This document shows positions 51,800 to 59,917 of a stretch of 64,000 bases of DNA, in pieces. The position numbers and the translations under genes are program-made. This stretch comes from Brevibacterium senegalense (GTDB taxonomy: Bacteria; Actinomycetota; Actinomycetes; Actinomycetales; Brevibacteriaceae), in the NCBI RefSeq assembly GCF_000285835.1, contig NZ_HE978602.1:190499-254498 (forward strand). Direction: 5' to 3'. Position 1 is the stretch's first letter. Each line of letters begins with the position of its first letter. The notes under the pieces are model-generated. The model ran no database searches and had not been told where the DNA came from. It worked only from the letters and a program-made list of their open reading frames with translations.

Positions 51800-53164
51800 A
51801 TGGAACACCCGACCACCCCTCCCCAGCCCGACAACCCCCAGAACGGCACCGACCAGCCGACGGTCCCGCAGCAGTCGGCACCCGGACAGCAGCCCACCCA
51901 GCAGTACTCGACGGCGCAGTACCCCGCGCACGGTCGGCCCGGACCTCAACACGGTGCCCCCGGCCCCCAGTCCACGCAGCAGTACGCGGCGCACTCGCTG
52001 CCCGGTGGGCCGGGTCCGGGCCATCCTGCAGGAGCTCCGTACCCCGCTCCGGTCGGTGGACCCGCAGCGCAGACCTCCGCACAGCAGGCCGCGGCTCAGC
52101 CCCGCCCGGTGCAGTCGCAGGCGGCGGGCCCGGCGACGACGCTCACGCTGGGTCGCTCGTCGCGGACCGCGTGGCGCACGATCATCGGGATCGTGGGCGC
52201 GCTCGCCCTCATCCTCCCGGTGTCCGCGATGGCGTTCACGGGAACGTCCCTCGTGGGACTCGTCCACGAGGAGTCGACGCACGACCTGCCACTCGAGGCG
52301 GACGCCCTCGCGGTCGATGTGGCGGCGGCGACCGTCCGCGTGACGGTGGGCGACGAGTTCGACGCTCCCGTGGCGCACGTGTCCCACGTGGGTCAGGAAT
52401 CCCGCTCGACGACTCCTCAGATCGAGGACGCGAACGGGGCGACGACCCTGACGCTCGAGGGGAGGGACCGGAGCGCTGACTGGTTCCCGGGCGTTGCCGG
52501 CGAGGAGACGAACGTCGAGATCGAGCTGCCCACGGAGTACGCGCAGGAGCTGGCGCTGGACGTGGTCACCCGCTGGGGCTTCACCGAGGTGATCGGCGAG
52601 TTCGGGTCCGTGAACGCGATGTCGGAGGCCGGTGCGATGAGTCTCGACGTGATCGCGCAGGACGTGGCCGTCGAGACCGGCGCGGGCTACATCGATGTGA
52701 CCGGGACGATGGACACCCTCAGCATGGAGTCGACGACCGGCTACCTCGAGACGCAGCGGGTGAACGTCTCGCAGGAGCTCACCGCGCACACGCGCACGGG
52801 TGGGATGGACCTGACCCTGGGCGAGTCCGCAGTGCCGGTGGACGGCATCAGCGCCACGACGACGACCGGCATGGTCGATGTGAACGTGCCGCGCGAGGAT
52901 CGCGTGCGCGGCCAGAATGTCGACGGCTACTCGGTCGATGCGGACACGAACAACGGCACCGCCTCGATCGACATCACGGAGACGAAGCCCGGTGACGGCG
53001 TCGTCCCGATCACGGCCAGTGCCTCCAGCGGCGACGTCTACGTCTCCTACGCCGACCCGCAGACAGTCTACGGCGATCCGGACGACGACACGGATGCGGA
53101 GGACGAGGCCAATGCTGATGCCGAGGACGACGCGTCCGACGTGGACGACCCCGACGACGTCTGA
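51800..53164 (+). CDS. Membrane-anchored DUF4097-like beta-helix protein
   Basis: A 454-residue protein. The first 125 residues are Pro/Gln/Ala-rich and disordered. One transmembrane helix follows (TIIGIVGALALILPVSAMAF). The external part consists of short repeating beta turns of the form TTTGxxxV (ATTTTGMVDVNV, ESTTGYLETQRV, ASASSGDVYVSY), typical of DUF4097/putative-adhesin beta-helices. It ends in an Asp/Glu/Ala tail. Position after a LiaRS-like pair suggests it is the sensor partner or a target. GGAACGATC gives a moderate ribosome site. Confidence 0.75.
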   Translation: MEHPTTPPQPDNPQNGTDQPTVPQQSAPGQQPTQQYSTAQYPAHGRPGPQHGAPGPQSTQQYAAHSLPGGPGPGHPAGAPYPAPVGGPAAQTSAQQAAAQPRPVQSQAAGPATTLTLGRSSRTAWRTIIGIVGALALILPVSAMAFTGTSLVGLVHEESTHDLPLEADALAVDVAAATVRVTVGDEFDAPVAHVSHVGQESRSTTPQIEDANGATTLTLEGRDRSADWFPGVAGEETNVEIELPTEYAQELALDVVTRWGFTEVIGEFGSVNAMSEAGAMSLDVIAQDVAVETGAGYIDVTGTMDTLSMESTTGYLETQRVNVSQELTAHTRTGGMDLTLGESAVPVDGISATTTTGMVDVNVPREDRVRGQNVDGYSVDADTNNGTASIDITETKPGDGVVPITASASSGDVYVSYADPQTVYGDPDDDTDAEDEANADAEDDASDVDDPDDV

Positions 53165-53242
53165 GCCGGCGGCACAGGAGCCGTTGCCCTCGGAGCGACC
53201 GCGCGCGAGGCCGGCTCTTCCTCGCTGAGTCCGTGAATCACA

Positions 53243-53292
53243 ACGATTCTCGCGGTGTGCGACGAACCTTCGTCGCACACCGCGAGAATCGT
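53243..53292. terminator. 50-nt palindromic element, copy A (bidirectional terminator)
   Basis: A 23-bp perfect stem (53243-53265 with 53270-53292) closes an ACCT loop. Ends are ACGA/TCGT and the apex TGCGACGAACCTTCGTCGCA occupies 53258-53277. It separates the convergent DUF4097-like and pyroglutamyl peptidase genes. Copy B at 55293-55342 has the same length, ends and apex. Confidence 0.75.
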
Positions 53293-53320
53293 GCGAAGTA
53301 GATGGTGTTCTGCCAGTCCG

Positions 53321-54130
53321 TCAGTCCGTCGCGCCGATGCCCGGAGCCCGTTCCTCTCCGATGCCCGGAACCCGTGCCGCGTGCAGAGCGCCCTGCGGGG
53401 CGACGGGTGGACTGCCGCGATGCTCGACCGCGGCACGGACCGCGGCGCTGAGGCCGCGGTCAATCTGGGCCTGGGTCATCGACCCCTCACGCGTGCGGGC
53501 GCCACCCGCATCCGCCGCTGCGCTGTCCGCCTCCGTCGCCTGGGGCACGTGGATGAACCCGGCGACGGCCGAGGCCCTCGCCCGATTCCCGGCAGTACCT
53601 GTATCCCTCAGCATCCGAGCATCCTCCAGCGCCCGGTTCTCCTCCTGCACCCGGATCTCCTCCAGTGCTGCGTACATGACCGCGTTGCACACGAACGTCC
53701 CCGCCGAGTACGACACCGCCGCGGGCGCGTCGACCGCGGCCACCGCCTCCACCATCGCGGCGACCGGCAGCGTGGAGAAGTGCGCGGCACGTGCACCGTC
53801 GACCAGGGGGAGGCCCAGCGGCCGGGCGCCGGTCTCGTCCGGGATGCGCGCCTCCGCGAGGTTGATCGCGACCCGCTCCGGGGTGATCGCCGTGCGCCCG
53901 GCGGCCAGCCCCAGGCTCACGACCACGTCGGGGTGGTGCGCACGGATGAGTTCCCGGATCCGGTCGCACGCGGCGGCGTACTCGACGGGGAGGACCTCGG
54001 TGACGACGCGAGCGTGACCGGCCACGGCCTCGGCGACGGGGTCCAGAGCGTGCTGGGTGGGGTTGTACCCGTCCCCGCCGAACGGCCCGAATGCGGTCAG
54101 CAGCAGGGTGGGGAGCGAACGTTCGGTCAT
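53321..54130 (-). CDS. pcp: Pyroglutamyl-peptidase I (pyrrolidone carboxylate peptidase)
   Basis: A 269-residue cytoplasmic cysteine peptidase that removes N-terminal pyroglutamate. LTAFGPFGGDGYNPT is the family start. Catalytic residues are Glu85 in ITPERVAINL, Cys148 in GTFVCNAVMY and His194 in GFIHVP. It is longer than the usual 215 residues owing to an insertion before the histidine (about 160-188) and a C-terminal extension whose end is a 24-bp in-frame duplication. ATG 54130 is preceded by a TAGGAT -10 at seven bases, so the mRNA is probably leaderless. Confidence 0.9.
   Translation of the reverse strand: MTERSLPTLLLTAFGPFGGDGYNPTQHALDPVAEAVAGHARVVTEVLPVEYAAACDRIRELIRAHHPDVVVSLGLAAGRTAITPERVAINLAEARIPDETGARPLGLPLVDGARAAHFSTLPVAAMVEAVAAVDAPAAVSYSAGTFVCNAVMYAALEEIRVQEENRALEDARMLRDTGTAGNRARASAVAGFIHVPQATEADSAAADAGGARTREGSMTQAQIDRGLSAAVRAAVEHRGSPPVAPQGALHAARVPGIGEERAPGIGATD
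53334..53375 (-). repeat. 24-bp tandem duplication in the pcp 3' end
   Basis: CCGATGCCCGGAGCCCGT (53334-53351) and CCGATGCCCGGAACCCGT (53358-53375) differ at one base and are 24 bases apart. They add an in-frame repeat (PGIG-x-x-RAPGIG) to the enzyme's C-terminal tail, which lies outside the catalytic fold. Confidence 0.65.
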
Positions 54131-54137
54131 GGCGGCG

Positions 54138-54150
54138 ATCCTAGTAGGGT
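54138..54150. promoter_or_regulatory. Overlapping divergent -10 elements (pcp / oxidoreductase)
   Basis: TAGGAT on the minus strand (54143-54138) ends seven bases before the pcp ATG. TAGGGT on the plus strand (54145-54150) is a typical actinobacterial -10 for the oxidoreductase gene, giving a 5' leader of about 110 bases. The two are nearly contiguous, so they may compete. Confidence 0.4.
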
Positions 54151-54267
54151 TGTGGCGAGCGTCGCCCCAGCGCAGTGCGGGGCGGCTCACCAGTGCGAGG
54201 ACGCGCGCCCGTGCAGCAGGCGCCGCCGCGCGACGAGATGCCGCATCCGGCAGAGAAGGGGACCTCG

Positions 54268-55287
54268 ATGACGACGACCTACCGCAGCTACCGCCTGGCC
54301 TCCCGCCCGCAGGGCGCGCCCACGGCCCAGAACTTCGAGATCGCGCAGAAGCCGATCCCCACCCCGCGCGAGGGCCAGGCCGTCCTCCGCACCCTCTACC
54401 TGTCCCTGGACCCCTACATGCGCGGCCGCATGGACGATGCGAAGTCGTACGCGGCCCCGGTGGAGATCGGCGGGCTCATGGTGGGCGCGACCGTCTCCGA
54501 GGTCGTGGCCACCGAATCGGACGCCGTCGCCGTGGGCGACATCGTGCTGGGCTACGGGGGCTGGGCGGAGTACTCGGTGGAGGACGCGAGCGTCCTGCGC
54601 GTGCTCGACCCCGCCGACGTCCCGGTCACCACCGCACTGGGCGTCCTGGGCATGCCCGGCTTCACCGCGTACGCCGGCCTGCTGGCGCTGGGCAAGCCGC
54701 AGCCGGGCGAGACCGTTGCGGTCGCCGCCGCCACCGGTCCCGTGGGGTCCGCGGTCGGTCAGATCGCGAAGGTCAAGGGCGCGACGGCGATCGGCATCGC
54801 CGGTGGCCAGAAGAAGGTCGACCTGCTGCGCGAGTTCGGCTTCGATCAGGCGCTCGACCACCGCAGCGGCGATCTGCGGGCGGAGCTCAAGGCGGCGGCA
54901 CCGGACGGCATCGACGTCTACTTCGAGAACGTGGGCGGAGCGGTCTGGGACGCGGTGCTGCCGCGGCTCAACACGTTCGCCCGCGTGCCGGTGTGCGGCC
55001 TGGTCGCCCAGTACAACGGCACGTCCGAGTTCGCTCCGGCCGGCTCGATGGAGCGCGTCATGCGGTCCGTCCTCACGAAGTCGCTGACCCTGCGCGGCTT
55101 CATCCAGAACGAGTTCGTCGAGTCGATGCACGACGATTTCCTGCGCGACATGACGCAGTGGGTGAAGTCCGGCCAGGTGAAGTACCAGGAGGAGGTCATC
55201 GACGGGTTCGACAACGTGCTGGATGCGTTCAACGACATGCTGGCGGGGAAGAACTTCGGCAAGACGGTCGTGAAGATCGCGGAGTGA
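54268..55287 (+). CDS. NADP-dependent oxidoreductase (MDR, CurA/prostaglandin-reductase type)
   Basis: A 339-residue zinc-free medium-chain reductase that reduces activated double bonds in enones. LSLDPYMRGRMDD, GGLMVGATVSEVV, LGMPGFTAYAGLLALGKPQPG and VAAATGPVGSAVGQIAK (dinucleotide-binding turn) are characteristic, as is FENVGGAVWDAVLPRLN. There are no zinc-ligand cysteines. I chose ATG 54268 because AGAAGGGG precedes it and the homology begins there. It diverges from pcp. A 50-nt palindrome follows six bases after the stop. Confidence 0.9.
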   Translation: MTTTYRSYRLASRPQGAPTAQNFEIAQKPIPTPREGQAVLRTLYLSLDPYMRGRMDDAKSYAAPVEIGGLMVGATVSEVVATESDAVAVGDIVLGYGGWAEYSVEDASVLRVLDPADVPVTTALGVLGMPGFTAYAGLLALGKPQPGETVAVAAATGPVGSAVGQIAKVKGATAIGIAGGQKKVDLLREFGFDQALDHRSGDLRAELKAAAPDGIDVYFENVGGAVWDAVLPRLNTFARVPVCGLVAQYNGTSEFAPAGSMERVMRSVLTKSLTLRGFIQNEFVESMHDDFLRDMTQWVKSGQVKYQEEVIDGFDNVLDAFNDMLAGKNFGKTVVKIAE

Positions 55288-55292
55288 CAGCA

Positions 55293-55342
55293 ACGAGACT
55301 CTTGATCTGCGACGAAGCTTCGTCGCAGATCAAGAGTCTCGT
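55293..55342. terminator. 50-nt palindromic element, copy B (bidirectional terminator)
   Basis: A perfect 50-base palindrome with 25-base arms (55293-55317 and 55318-55342). It has the same ends (ACGA/TCGT) and the same apex as copy A, TGCGACGAAGCTTCGTCGCA at 55308-55327, but a different, still fully paired middle. It separates the convergent oxidoreductase and asparaginase genes. Confidence 0.75.
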
Positions 55343-55370
55343 CGTGTCTCCGTGAGTGCGTGGCTCCCGC

Positions 55371-56396
55371 TCAGAGCTGCGGGAAGTCCGTCCCGAACTC
55401 CAGCGCCAGGATGAGTGCCAGCCGCGCCTTCCGTGCATTCAGTGTTCCCGCGGGGACGAGTCCGCGGCCCAGCAGGTCGATCTCCGCACCCGGATAGCCG
55501 TACGTCCGCTGGAGCACTGCGCCGGCCCCGGTCCGGGACGCGAGCACGACGGGCATGCGCGTGGCCAGCGCTCCCACGCGCTCAGCCGTCCCCGCGGGGA
55601 CGTGCCCGCCGCCCACACCGGCGAGGACGCAGCCGCGATACCCCGCTGCGGCCAGACCGTCGAGCAGGACCAGGTCGTCGTCCAGCCCGGCCTCGATGAG
55701 GGCGACGCGCGGCAGCGCTGCGGGGTCCGCCGGTGACGGCGGGACGGTCCAGCCGTCCGGGACCGGGGCCTCGGTGGGGGTGTGGGGGAGGATGAGCCGG
55801 TCCTCGGAGATCCAGCCCAGCGGACCCTGCCCGGGGCTGGCGGAGAACGCCGCGACCGAGGTCGTGTGCGCCTTCACGACGGTCGCCGGGTCGAAGACCT
55901 CGTCCGCGAAGACGAGGGACGCGGCCAGTCGCCGGTCCGCCGCCAGCGCGCGGACGCGCGCGTCCAGTGCGGTGATGGCCGCCGCGCGCACGTTCGCGCC
56001 ACCGTCCGCGCCCGGGAGTGAGGGATTGCGCATCGCACCGTTCAGCACGACGGGGATGCCCGCGTCGTTCAGGAGCGAGAGGACGAAGGCGGAGTCCTCG
56101 AGCGTGTCCGTGCCCTGCGTGAGGACGACCCCGTGGGCGCCGGACGCCGCGGCGGCGCGGATCGAGCGGACTGCTGCGAAGAGGTGGGCGAGCGTGATGG
56201 AGCCCGAGCCCACCTGCGCCAGCTGCTCGAAGGTCACGTGCGGCGGACCGCCGGGCAGGTCGAGGGTGTCGAGGTGCGCGGCGGCGGCGATCTGCTCCGC
56301 ACCCACGGTGGGAGCGACGCCGGAGGCCGCGTCCTCCTGCGGGACGGAGGCGATCGTGCCGCCCAGGGCGATGATGTGGAGGTGGGAAGCGCTCAT
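55371..56396 (-). CDS. Asparaginase family protein
   Basis: A 341-residue L-asparaginase-fold enzyme that hydrolyses asparagine to aspartate and ammonia. The first catalytic threonine lies in ALGGTIAS (Thr14) and the second in VLTQGTDTLEDS near residue 93. VVKAHTTSVAAFSA and the C-terminal GGHVPAG segment follow the family. There is no signal peptide, so a cytoplasmic type I-like enzyme is likely. It lies 95 bases after the carotenoid gene crtEb on the same strand and ends at the 50-nt palindrome, so it could be the last gene of that transcript. Confidence 0.87.
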   Translation of the reverse strand: MSASHLHIIALGGTIASVPQEDAASGVAPTVGAEQIAAAAHLDTLDLPGGPPHVTFEQLAQVGSGSITLAHLFAAVRSIRAAAASGAHGVVLTQGTDTLEDSAFVLSLLNDAGIPVVLNGAMRNPSLPGADGGANVRAAAITALDARVRALAADRRLAASLVFADEVFDPATVVKAHTTSVAAFSASPGQGPLGWISEDRLILPHTPTEAPVPDGWTVPPSPADPAALPRVALIEAGLDDDLVLLDGLAAAGYRGCVLAGVGGGHVPAGTAERVGALATRMPVVLASRTGAGAVLQRTYGYPGAEIDLLGRGLVPAGTLNARKARLALILALEFGTDFPQL

Positions 56397-56491
56397 GCCT
56401 CGCAGTGTAGGGGGCCATGGGGCCGGGTGCGGTTGACGGTGGTGGAGGGAACCCGGCCCGGCGGCAGGAGCGCTCAACGCGGCAGGAGCGC

Positions 56492-57406
56492 TCAGCCCGG
56501 CGGCAGGAGGCCCGCATGGACGAGGAGCAGCATGGTGACACCGAATCCCACGGCGTAGTTGAGCCAGAGGAAGGACACCCAGCCGCGGTGTGCCTGTGCG
56601 GACGTGTCGTCCGTGATGCGGGCGAACCGGGCGACGGAGACCAGATACGGCAGCGCGCCCAGGGCCGCCCATCCCAGCACCGGTCCCGTTCCCAGCGCCA
56701 GCAGGCCGGCCGCGGCGTACCCGATGAGCGCGACCCACACGGTGGCCCGCGCACCCAGGACGGTCGCGATCGAGGCGATGCCGGCCTCGCGGTCGGGGCC
56801 CACGTCCTGCACCGCGCCGAACGCCTGGCTGGCGGCACCCCACAGGAAGAACGCGCCCAGGCCGAACCAGCCGGCCGCCGTGGGCCACACACCCAGCGCC
56901 GCGAGTGCGACCCACGCGGGTGAGGAGAAGTGGGTCGAGGAGGTCAGCGAGTCCAGGAACGGGATCTCCTTGAACCGCAGCCCGCGCGCGGAGTACGCGA
57001 CGACCGCGAAGAGGGACAGCGCCAGCACCGGCAGCACCGCCGGATGGCCCGCGACCGCCAGCCACACGACGAAGGGCAGGCACGCGACGACGGCAGCGAG
57101 GATGACGGTGCGGTGGACGCGGCGGTCCAGGACGTCGCCCTCGACGCCGCCCTTGCGCGGGTTGCGGAGGTCGGACTCATAGTCGAAGACGTCGTTGATC
57201 CCGTACATCGCCAGGTTGTAGGGGACGAGGAAGAAGAAGCAGCCCGCCCAGAACGTGGGGCCCAGGTCGCCACCGGCCAGCAGCCAGGCCGCCCCGAACG
57301 GGTACGCGGTGTTGATCCACGACAGCGGCCTCGAGGTCCAGAACAGGTGCCGCAGCCGCCGGCCGGCGGAGAGGGGTGCTTCGGATCGGGGCTGGTCAGT
57401 CGTCAT
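56492..57406 (-). CDS. crtEb: Lycopene elongase (UbiA-family prenyltransferase, C50 carotenoid)
   Basis: A 304-residue membrane prenyltransferase with about eight helices. The first Asp-rich motif is GINDVFDYESDLRNPRKGG (N-D-x-x-D-x-x-x-D), and the second is AVQDVGPDREAGI. Proteins of this kind add C5 units to lycopene to make C50 carotenoids such as flavuxanthin and decaprenoxanthin. The gene order after crtYe and crtYf matches Corynebacterium glutamicum. ATG 57406 overlaps the crtYf stop (ATGA). The exact end product cannot be read from sequence. Confidence 0.88.
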   Translation of the reverse strand: MTTDQPRSEAPLSAGRRLRHLFWTSRPLSWINTAYPFGAAWLLAGGDLGPTFWAGCFFFLVPYNLAMYGINDVFDYESDLRNPRKGGVEGDVLDRRVHRTVILAAVVACLPFVVWLAVAGHPAVLPVLALSLFAVVAYSARGLRFKEIPFLDSLTSSTHFSSPAWVALAALGVWPTAAGWFGLGAFFLWGAASQAFGAVQDVGPDREAGIASIATVLGARATVWVALIGYAAAGLLALGTGPVLGWAALGALPYLVSVARFARITDDTSAQAHRGWVSFLWLNYAVGFGVTMLLLVHAGLLPPG

Positions 57407-57843
57407 GGTGTTCCCTCCGTCGCCGAGGCCGCGGCCGCCCCCGCCCGTACCGCCCGGCCGACCGCGGGGCGACCTGCCCGACGGGACGTGGAGCCCGGCA
57501 GCAGCGTCCACAGCGCCGGCAGCGCGAGGACGGCGAACACGGTGTAGGCGAAGTCCTCGATCGGCATGATGCCCAGGCGCACGCCGGAGATCTGCGCGGC
57601 CCCGTAGTCCACGAGCCCCACCCCGATCATGATGTTGTCGAACACGGCGGTGAGGGTGAGGAGGACCAGCGCGGTGATGCCCAGCGCCCGCCGGTTCAGG
57701 CGTCGTGTGCTGCGCGTGCCACCCGGCCCGGAGTCCATGCCCGGCCCGGAGCCCGTGTCCGCAGAGCGGCCTGACCGCAGCGCCGCCACGAGCACCGCGA
57801 CCGCGGCCACGAGGAACACCGCATTCAGGATCCAGTACGTCAT
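57403..57843 (-). CDS. crtYf: Heterodimeric C50 carotenoid epsilon-cyclase subunit f-type
   Basis: A 146-residue membrane protein with three hydrophobic segments. LTALTAVFDNIMIGVGLVDY-like residues (positions about 60-80) and GVRLGIMPIEDFAYTVFAVL carry the conserved P-x-E-D pattern of small lycopene cyclase subunits. It contains a Gly/Ser/Asp-rich insertion at about residues 25-48 and an Ala/Arg tail. It overlaps crtYe and crtEb by four bases each. With CrtYe it should cyclise the elongated C50 intermediate. Assignment as f rather than d/h type is by gene order. Confidence 0.8.
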   Translation of the reverse strand: MTYWILNAVFLVAAVAVLVAALRSGRSADTGSGPGMDSGPGGTRSTRRLNRRALGITALVLLTLTAVFDNIMIGVGLVDYGAAQISGVRLGIMPIEDFAYTVFAVLALPALWTLLPGSTSRRAGRPAVGRAVRAGAAAASATEGTP

Positions 57844-58235
57844 GCCCGCTCCCTCCGCCGCTCCAGCAGCCGCACTGCACCCGTGTACACGTTCATCGTG
57901 AGCCAGCAGAGGAAGATGAGGAAGAGGAGCTCCTCGACGGGCAGCTCGGGGGCCAGCAGCACCCCCGTCATATAGGGGGTCTCGCCGCGGAAGAAGACGC
58001 CCAGCGCGATCCCGCCCGCATCCCACAGGAGGAATGCCGCGACCCCGACGACGTGGACGATCGCCGCCCGCCGGGCATCCGCGAACCAGAACAGGCGGTG
58101 CCGCCAGTCGAGCATGAGCATCCCGAAGAGGCTGAACAGCAGGCACGCGGTGTACGCGAACGGCGTGAACGCTCCCAGGGGCTGTGCCTCCTGTGCCACA
58201 AGTGCAACCGTCCCCGCAGCCACCGCCGCACTCAT
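57840..58235 (-). CDS. crtYe: Heterodimeric C50 carotenoid epsilon-cyclase subunit e-type
   Basis: A 131-residue membrane protein with three to four hydrophobic segments. GETPYMTGVLLAPELPVEELLFLIFLC (about residues 84-110) carries the P-x-E-E signature of lycopene cyclase e/c-type subunits, and FSLFGMLMLDWRHRLFWFAD the preceding conserved stretch. It overlaps crtI and crtYf by ATGA junctions. It forms the functional cyclase with CrtYf in the membrane. Confidence 0.82.
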   Translation of the reverse strand: MSAAVAAGTVALVAQEAQPLGAFTPFAYTACLLFSLFGMLMLDWRHRLFWFADARRAAIVHVVGVAAFLLWDAGGIALGVFFRGETPYMTGVLLAPELPVEELLFLIFLCWLTMNVYTGAVRLLERRRERA

Positions 58236-59917
58236 GCGCCCTCCAGGAACCGCAGGGCGTCGATCGCGTTCTCCGCGCTCATGACGCACATGGGCAGCCC
58301 CACCCCGGGTGCGGTGAACGCGCCGGCCCGCAGCAGGTTGGGCACTCGCGGCGACACGACGGAATCGCGGAACATCGCGCTCTGGCCCAGCGTGTGCGCG
58401 GGCCCCAGCGCGGTCCCGGACCACGCGTGGAACTCGTGCGCGAAGTCCCCGGGCGCCTGCACGCGCCGCACCCGCGTCCGCTGCCGCAGATCCGGCGCCC
58501 CCACCCGTGCTCCCACGGAGTCGATGACCCGGTCCGCGTACGCCTCCAGCTCCGCCTGGCCTGCCCGCAGCGACGGGTTCGCGGGGAACGGGACGAGGAT
58601 GAAGAGGTTCTCGCACCCGTCCGGCGCCACGCCCGCATCCGTGACGCTGGGTGCGCACACATACGTGCTCGCGGGTTCCGGCGGCCCCGCTGCGCGCCCG
58701 CCGAAGACGGAGGCGAAGTTCGCCTCCCAGTCGTCGGTGAAGAACAGATTGTGGTGCTGCAGTCCGGGCACGCGGCCCTCGACCCCCAGCAGGATCGTGA
58801 GCGCGCCCATCCCCGGGTCTCGCTTCTCCCACACCCGCGCCGGGACGCTCACCAGCGCGGGCGGCAGCAGCCGGGTCTCCACGTGGTGGAGGTCGCACGC
58901 GGCCACGACCCAGTCCGGCTCCAGCGTGAGGACGCCGTCCGCGGTCCGGGCGACGACCTCGGCGATGGAGCGGTCCCAGCGGCGACCGCGACGCGGACCC
59001 GGCCGCAGCGACAGCACGTCCGCGCCCGTGCGGATCCGTGCGCCCGCGTCGCGGGCCAGCCGCGCGAACGCGTCGATGAGGGTGCCGAACCCGCCGCGCG
59101 GATACTGCACGCCGTCGATGAGGTCCATGCGGCTCATGAGGTGGTACAGCGCGGGCGTCCGCTGTGGGTCCGTCGCGAGGAACACGGACGGGTACAGGAG
59201 GATCTGCCGCAGCAGCGGTTGCCGGAACCGCGCGTGGACGTGGTCGCGGAGGCTGCCGGTCAGGAGGCCCGGCAGCTGGGGCAGGACTGCCCGGGTGCCG
59301 GGGTCCCGCCCCGCTGCGGCCAGCACCCCGCTGCCGAGGCCGCCCAGACTCCGCACCCGGCCCGCCAGTCCGGTGGGGCCGCGGTGCTCGCGGCCGAAGT
59401 CGGTGCGCAGTGCGTGCACGCTGGCCAGGTCGTAGAGGCGGGAGGCGCTGTCGAGGTGGTCGTCGAGGGCGGCCGACGAGCCGGGCTCCAGTGCCTCCGC
59501 GAGCGTATGGAGGGCCTCGCGGTCCGGGACGATGTCGAGGGGAGAGGGGAACGAGTCGGCGTGCCCGGCAGACGGGAGACCCGTGTCGCCTGCTGACGCG
59601 GTGTCGGATCCTGCGGCGGGGGCCGTGTCCGCGTGGCGGTGGCCGGGGAACAGGCGGTAGGAGACGGGCAGGTCGATGAGGTCCAGCTCCTGCGCGGCGC
59701 TGGTGCCGAAGCGGCGGAAGAAGGCGTCGAAGACCTCGGGCATGAGGTACCAGGACGGACCCGTGTCGAAGAGGTAACCGGCCTCCTCGTGCGTGCCAGC
59801 GCGTCCGCCCACCTGGTCGCGGCGCTCCAGGACGGTCACGTCGTGCCCGTCCTGCGCGGCCAGCGCCGCGGTCGCGAGTCCGGCGATGCCGGCGCCGATG
59901 ACGACGACCTCACTCAT
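58232..59917 (-). CDS. crtI: Phytoene desaturase
   Basis: A 561-residue FAD-dependent desaturase converting phytoene to lycopene. The dinucleotide fold is VVVIGAGIAGLATAA at the N-terminus, followed by ERRDQVGGRAGT and FDTGPSWYLMPEVFD. The C-terminal CrtI signature is present as NLLRAGAFTAPGVGLPMCVMSA. An Ala/Thr/Asp/Ser-rich insertion of about 27 residues follows the FPGH segment near residue 95, making it longer than most CrtI proteins. ATG overlaps the crtB stop (ATGA). Confidence 0.93.
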   Translation of the reverse strand: MSEVVVIGAGIAGLATAALAAQDGHDVTVLERRDQVGGRAGTHEEAGYLFDTGPSWYLMPEVFDAFFRRFGTSAAQELDLIDLPVSYRLFPGHRHADTAPAAGSDTASAGDTGLPSAGHADSFPSPLDIVPDREALHTLAEALEPGSSAALDDHLDSASRLYDLASVHALRTDFGREHRGPTGLAGRVRSLGGLGSGVLAAAGRDPGTRAVLPQLPGLLTGSLRDHVHARFRQPLLRQILLYPSVFLATDPQRTPALYHLMSRMDLIDGVQYPRGGFGTLIDAFARLARDAGARIRTGADVLSLRPGPRRGRRWDRSIAEVVARTADGVLTLEPDWVVAACDLHHVETRLLPPALVSVPARVWEKRDPGMGALTILLGVEGRVPGLQHHNLFFTDDWEANFASVFGGRAAGPPEPASTYVCAPSVTDAGVAPDGCENLFILVPFPANPSLRAGQAELEAYADRVIDSVGARVGAPDLRQRTRVRRVQAPGDFAHEFHAWSGTALGPAHTLGQSAMFRDSVVSPRVPNLLRAGAFTAPGVGLPMCVMSAENAIDALRFLEGA

